A DNA stretch of 8,120 nt from Paracoccaceae bacterium (lineage in GTDB: Bacteria > Pseudomonadota > Alphaproteobacteria > Rhodobacterales > Rhodobacteraceae). The DNA is taken from assembly GCA_026709725.1 (NCBI GenBank), contig JAPOSK010000286.1, positions 1 through 8,120 on the forward strand, read 5' to 3'. The position numbers and the translations under genes were made by a program. Under the pieces are notes generated by a model, which was not told the DNA's origin, made no database searches, and worked only from the letters and a program-made list of their open reading frames with translations. Below, piece after piece: positions 5,720 through 8,120 of this stretch (its first letter is position 1; every line of letters begins with the position of its first letter).

Positions 5720-6916
5720 CTAATTCCATCTGATAATGGCATCGGCACGCAACCGGGAAAGATAGGCGTTCCCGGATTCGTTCAACCATTGCTGGCGGAA
5801 GGAATTGATGGCCTGTTCCTGATCGTCTTCCGGCAGGTAGTCACGCTGGCAGAGCATGACAATCATCTGTTCCGGTCCTTCGGAGATGATTGCGGCCTCG
5901 CCGGCATCAAGGGCCCTGATGGTTTCGGCAAGATCGGAAGGGAGTTGCGCAACAGTCTCATGGAACGTGTAGTCAAGTCCATCGATTGACGCACTCTGCT
6001 GCTCAAGATCCCTGCAGGTCTTGACCTCAAGCAGGGTCTCCCGTGCCAAAGTCGCCGCCGGACCGGCTCCCGGTCCAATCCGGACAGTCGCATAACTGGT
6101 CCCGCGCAAAACGTTTCCATCAACCCGGGTCTCCCTTCCATGCACGTAAAACATGATGACGTTGCCATTGATGATCACCGGACGGGTCATCGAACCCGCA
6201 CCAACGCCGCGCAGGGCACCCTGGACATTGCCGGGGAGGCCGGCTTCGGGCAGCCAGCCAATCGAGCCGCCATTGACTTTTGATGGTGACAGCGAAAAGG
6301 CTTCAACGGCCTCACGGAACGCGGCAAGTGATCTGATATTTTGACGGACCTCCCGGGCGAAGTCCAGACCCCGCTGCTGATCATCTGCACCGACCGAGAT
6401 GACGATTTCCGACAGATCGATCAATGTCGTCGACTGCCCCGGATTGAATTCGGCATGCTGATTGACGTCATCAGCATCCAGCAGTGATGCCCATGCACCA
6501 AACCGGGCTGCCTTGACATCCTCCCAGATGATATTGGCCCGTGCATATTCACGAAACACATCCCGGCTGATCCCGGCATTGCGAAGATCGGCGTACAATG
6601 CGGCCGCAGAGCCGGTCCGGGCCTCGGCATAGGCTTCAATTCGCTGGTTCAGAACGCTGGCCGGCAGACGGATATCAAGGCGCGCTGCTTCCTGCAGATA
6701 CAGCCGCTCATCAATCAGCTGCTCAACCGCATCGTCCCGTGTCCGGATGGGAAGATCAAGCAGCCGTGCAATGCGAAGGCGTTGATCAATCTCATAATTG
6801 CTGATGGCCTGACCGTTGACAGACAGTGCTGTACTGAAAAGGTCGGTCTGTGCCGGGATGGGTATCGCCGGCACAAGACACAATGTCAGGCCTGCGATCA
6901 ACCGATGCCATTTCAT
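5720..6916 (-). CDS. surA: SurA-like periplasmic chaperone / parvulin peptidyl-prolyl isomerase
   Basis: SurA escorts unfolded outer-membrane beta-barrel proteins through the periplasm to the BAM complex; LptD is a known client in E. coli. The protein has 398 residues. A signal peptide (hydrophobic stretch about 6-20, likely cleavage near PAQT at 21-24) is followed by the SurA N-terminal chaperone domain (about 27-140), including SVNGQAISNYEIDQRL and the FREYARANIIWEDVKAARFG block. One parvulin domain spans about 166-261, with DLSEIVI, FS.SPS and NGGSIGWLPEAGLP. The last 120 residues resemble a degenerate second parvulin/C-terminal domain ending in MLCQRDYLP. Two cysteines lie in that tail. 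The start at ATG 6916 is supported by GGAGA 9 nt upstream. The gene lies 15 nt after lptD and abuts pdxA. Confidence 0.93.
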   Translation of the reverse strand: MKWHRLIAGLTLCLVPAIPIPAQTDLFSTALSVNGQAISNYEIDQRLRIARLLDLPIRTRDDAVEQLIDERLYLQEAARLDIRLPASVLNQRIEAYAEARTGSAAALYADLRNAGISRDVFREYARANIIWEDVKAARFGAWASLLDADDVNQHAEFNPGQSTTLIDLSEIVISVGADDQQRGLDFAREVRQNIRSLAAFREAVEAFSLSPSKVNGGSIGWLPEAGLPGNVQGALRGVGAGSMTRPVIINGNVIMFYVHGRETRVDGNVLRGTSYATVRIGPGAGPAATLARETLLEVKTCRDLEQQSASIDGLDYTFHETVAQLPSDLAETIRALDAGEAAIISEGPEQMIVMLCQRDYLPEDDQEQAINSFRQQWLNESGNAYLSRLRADAIIRWN

Positions 6917-6925
6917 TTGCGCATG

Positions 6926-6930
6926 TCTCC
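6926..6930 (-). promoter_or_regulatory. Shine-Dalgarno GGAGA of surA
   Basis: On the minus strand, GGAGA begins two bases after the lptD stop and sits 9 nt before ATG 6916. It is the only clear ribosome-binding site within the minus-strand operon and it decides the surA start. Confidence 0.6.
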
Positions 6931-6931
6931 G

Positions 6932-8120
6932 CTATCGACAGATTTCCTGACCATTCGCCGTCATGGAACTGAATCCGCCGAGCCTGAATGTCAGGGCGGC
7001 TTCAAGATCATTCTCCCGTGCGCTCGCCCGGTAGGCTGTTCGTTCGAGGTCAATCCTGAACTCGGCACATTGATGTCGATATACCAGATTTATACCGGAT
7101 TCGACAGCCGATTCATTCTCGCTTCCGACCGAATGACTGGCACCGAGTGCAATCCTGTCCGTCAGATTTCTCTCGGCGGATGCCGTATATCCCCAGAATC
7201 CCCTGTGGTGAATGGTTGGTCGCAGCCATGCCAGCATGATTGAGGCCGCATGCCGCCTGTCCATGTAGTCAAGCAAACTCTGTGCCGACCGTACCCGCTT
7301 TTCCCTGCCAACGTGAACCGTCTGGCTCACGCTCAAACCATTCCCTGATCGATATGCTGCGCTGGCGACATAATCCATCCGGCCAAGAAAGTCAGGATCG
7401 TAGTCGACAATATCCGTCTCATCGTTTGCCCCGGAGGAACGCATGCCATTCATCGGTGGAGTCAGTTCGTTTGCAATGGCATCCCTGTCATACTCCCGAC
7501 GATAGACTGTCCCAAAGGCCAGTTCATAAGAAGCCTTGCCATCAAGATATCCGCCGAGCTTGAGACCGAGATTGGCCCTCAGACCGCGCTCGTGAAGACT
7601 GTCATTGGCAAAGCGATCATCCGCGCGGATGTTGCCCTGATCAAGAACCACTGCTGCCCGCGGAAGCGCAGGGAGCGCAGGGAGCGCAACCGGACGATCC
7701 CTAGCATAGACCAGTTGCAAAAAGGGCTCAAGGGTCCGCGCCTGACGGTTTGTGGTCTGGACCAGGGGCAGGCTGAGATCAACTGCAACCACGCGATCAC
7801 TGAGGTTGGCTCTTTTCGGGATCCCGCGCTCTCTGTATCTGCCTTCTGTCCAGCGTAAGCGATCCACGGTTCCCAGCATGCTGAATCGCGCGACAAGGCC
7901 GCTTGACAGGGTGATCCGGCGTGACAGCGCACCACTCAACCCATAGTGCTGTGTGACGAGTTCCGGCACCGGGTCGACCGGACCGGTATCACCATTGTTC
8001 ATGCCGCCCTCCCCGGGCTCCGGTCCGGGCGCCGGCGCACGCAGGTCAGGGTCCTCAATCCTGGATTCCCGGCCCCACCCCCTGAATGCGAGGTCGAAGC
8101 CGGCAGTTGAGGTATGATGA
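6932..8120 (-). CDS. lptD: LPS-assembly protein LptD (OstA/Imp), C-terminal barrel part, 5' end outside window
   Basis: LptD is the outer-membrane beta-barrel that, with LptE, places lipopolysaccharide in the outer leaflet. About 395 codons are visible and the frame stays open to the right edge, so the N-terminal jellyroll domain and first strands are missing. The Met at 8002 is internal. Support comes from alternating barrel-like strands, the segment SLPLV...RTLEPFLQLVYARDR where the family has LPL.YPL...HVLEP.AQL, a diverged PNEDS/N-LF region (LDQGNIRADDRF), and the end segment LVYRHQCAEFRIDLER, equivalent to the E. coli strand with the paired cysteines. A Pro/Gly/Glu-rich, loop-like stretch lies just before Met 8002. 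The protein ends in the unusual EICR. Its position upstream of surA is the usual operon layout. It is a divergent family member, so the call leans partly on context. Confidence 0.85.
   Translation of the reverse strand, partial: HHTSTAGFDLAFRGWGRESRIEDPDLRAPAPGPEPGEGGMNNGDTGPVDPVPELVTQHYGLSGALSRRITLSSGLVARFSMLGTVDRLRWTEGRYRERGIPKRANLSDRVVAVDLSLPLVQTTNRQARTLEPFLQLVYARDRPVALPALPALPRAAVVLDQGNIRADDRFANDSLHERGLRANLGLKLGGYLDGKASYELAFGTVYRREYDRDAIANELTPPMNGMRSSGANDETDIVDYDPDFLGRMDYVASAAYRSGNGLSVSQTVHVGREKRVRSAQSLLDYMDRRHAASIMLAWLRPTIHHRGFWGYTASAERNLTDRIALGASHSVGSENESAVESGINLVYRHQCAEFRIDLERTAYRASARENDLEAALTFRLGGFSSMTANGQEICR
7666..7688 (-). repeat. In-frame 9-bp tandem repeat in lptD encoding Ala-Leu-Pro units
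   Basis: GCGCAGGGA occurs twice in tandem (7666-7674, 7675-7683), followed by a partial third copy (GCGCA). In lptD it encodes a run of ALP triplets (VALPALPALPRA), probably in a loop between strands. The 9-bp unit keeps the frame if the copy number changes. Confidence 0.7.

Noticed and set aside
4775..5989. 404-codon plus-strand open frame opposite pdxA and the end of surA
   Set aside because: It is long, but it is the complement of strongly conserved PdxA blocks. The product is Cys/His/Arg-rich without recognisable domains. A shadow frame is the simpler explanation.
1..8120. Search for a mobile element, CRISPR array, defence island or other accessory system
   Set aside because: All long stretches are explained by housekeeping genes in recognisable order. 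No regularly spaced repeats, transposase, integrase or toxin-antitoxin pair was seen.

Overview
The window is ordinary chromosomal DNA of moderately high GC, almost fully coding, and reads as an alphaproteobacterium. The best guess is the Rhodospirillales/Acetobacterales side. The evidence is the pairing of two gene strings typical of that class: ispG ... prfA-prmC-DUF4167 on the plus strand, and lptD-surA-pdxA-rsmA on the minus strand. DUF4167 is itself a largely alphaproteobacterial family. I see no tRNA, rRNA, CRISPR array, insertion sequence, phage gene or defence gene.

Plus strand, 1-3649. The 3' nine-tenths of ispG (isoprenoid synthesis, Fe-S enzyme) is followed after about 120 bp by prfA (peptide chain release factor 1). 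prfA overlaps prmC, the methyltransferase that modifies the GGQ glutamine of release factors, by four bases (ATGA). A 216-bp gap then leads to a short DUF4167 gene. That gap holds an unrecognised 56-codon open frame whose stop overlaps the DUF4167 start (TGATG). hisS, which as I recall often lies between ispG and prfA in this class, is absent here.

Convergent junction, 3650-3845. No gene is visible. The stretch holds a cluster of short perfect inverted repeats, two back to back and two that share an arm and so exclude each other. It probably ends both transcription units, although no U-tract is present.

Minus strand, 8120 down to 3846. This is a compact outer-membrane/translation operon. It contains the C-terminal part of lptD (LPS insertion porin), surA (periplasmic chaperone for outer-membrane proteins, including LptD), pdxA (pyridoxal phosphate synthesis) and rsmA/ksgA (16S rRNA dimethyltransferase). 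Spacings are 15 nt, 0 nt and a 1-nt overlap, so the genes are probably co-transcribed and translationally coupled.

I found no convincing new biological system. The points most worth a second look are the coupled small frame upstream of DUF4167, the hairpin cluster at the convergent junction, the missing hisS, the unusually short DUF4167 protein, and a few substitutions and repeats in PdxA and LptD.
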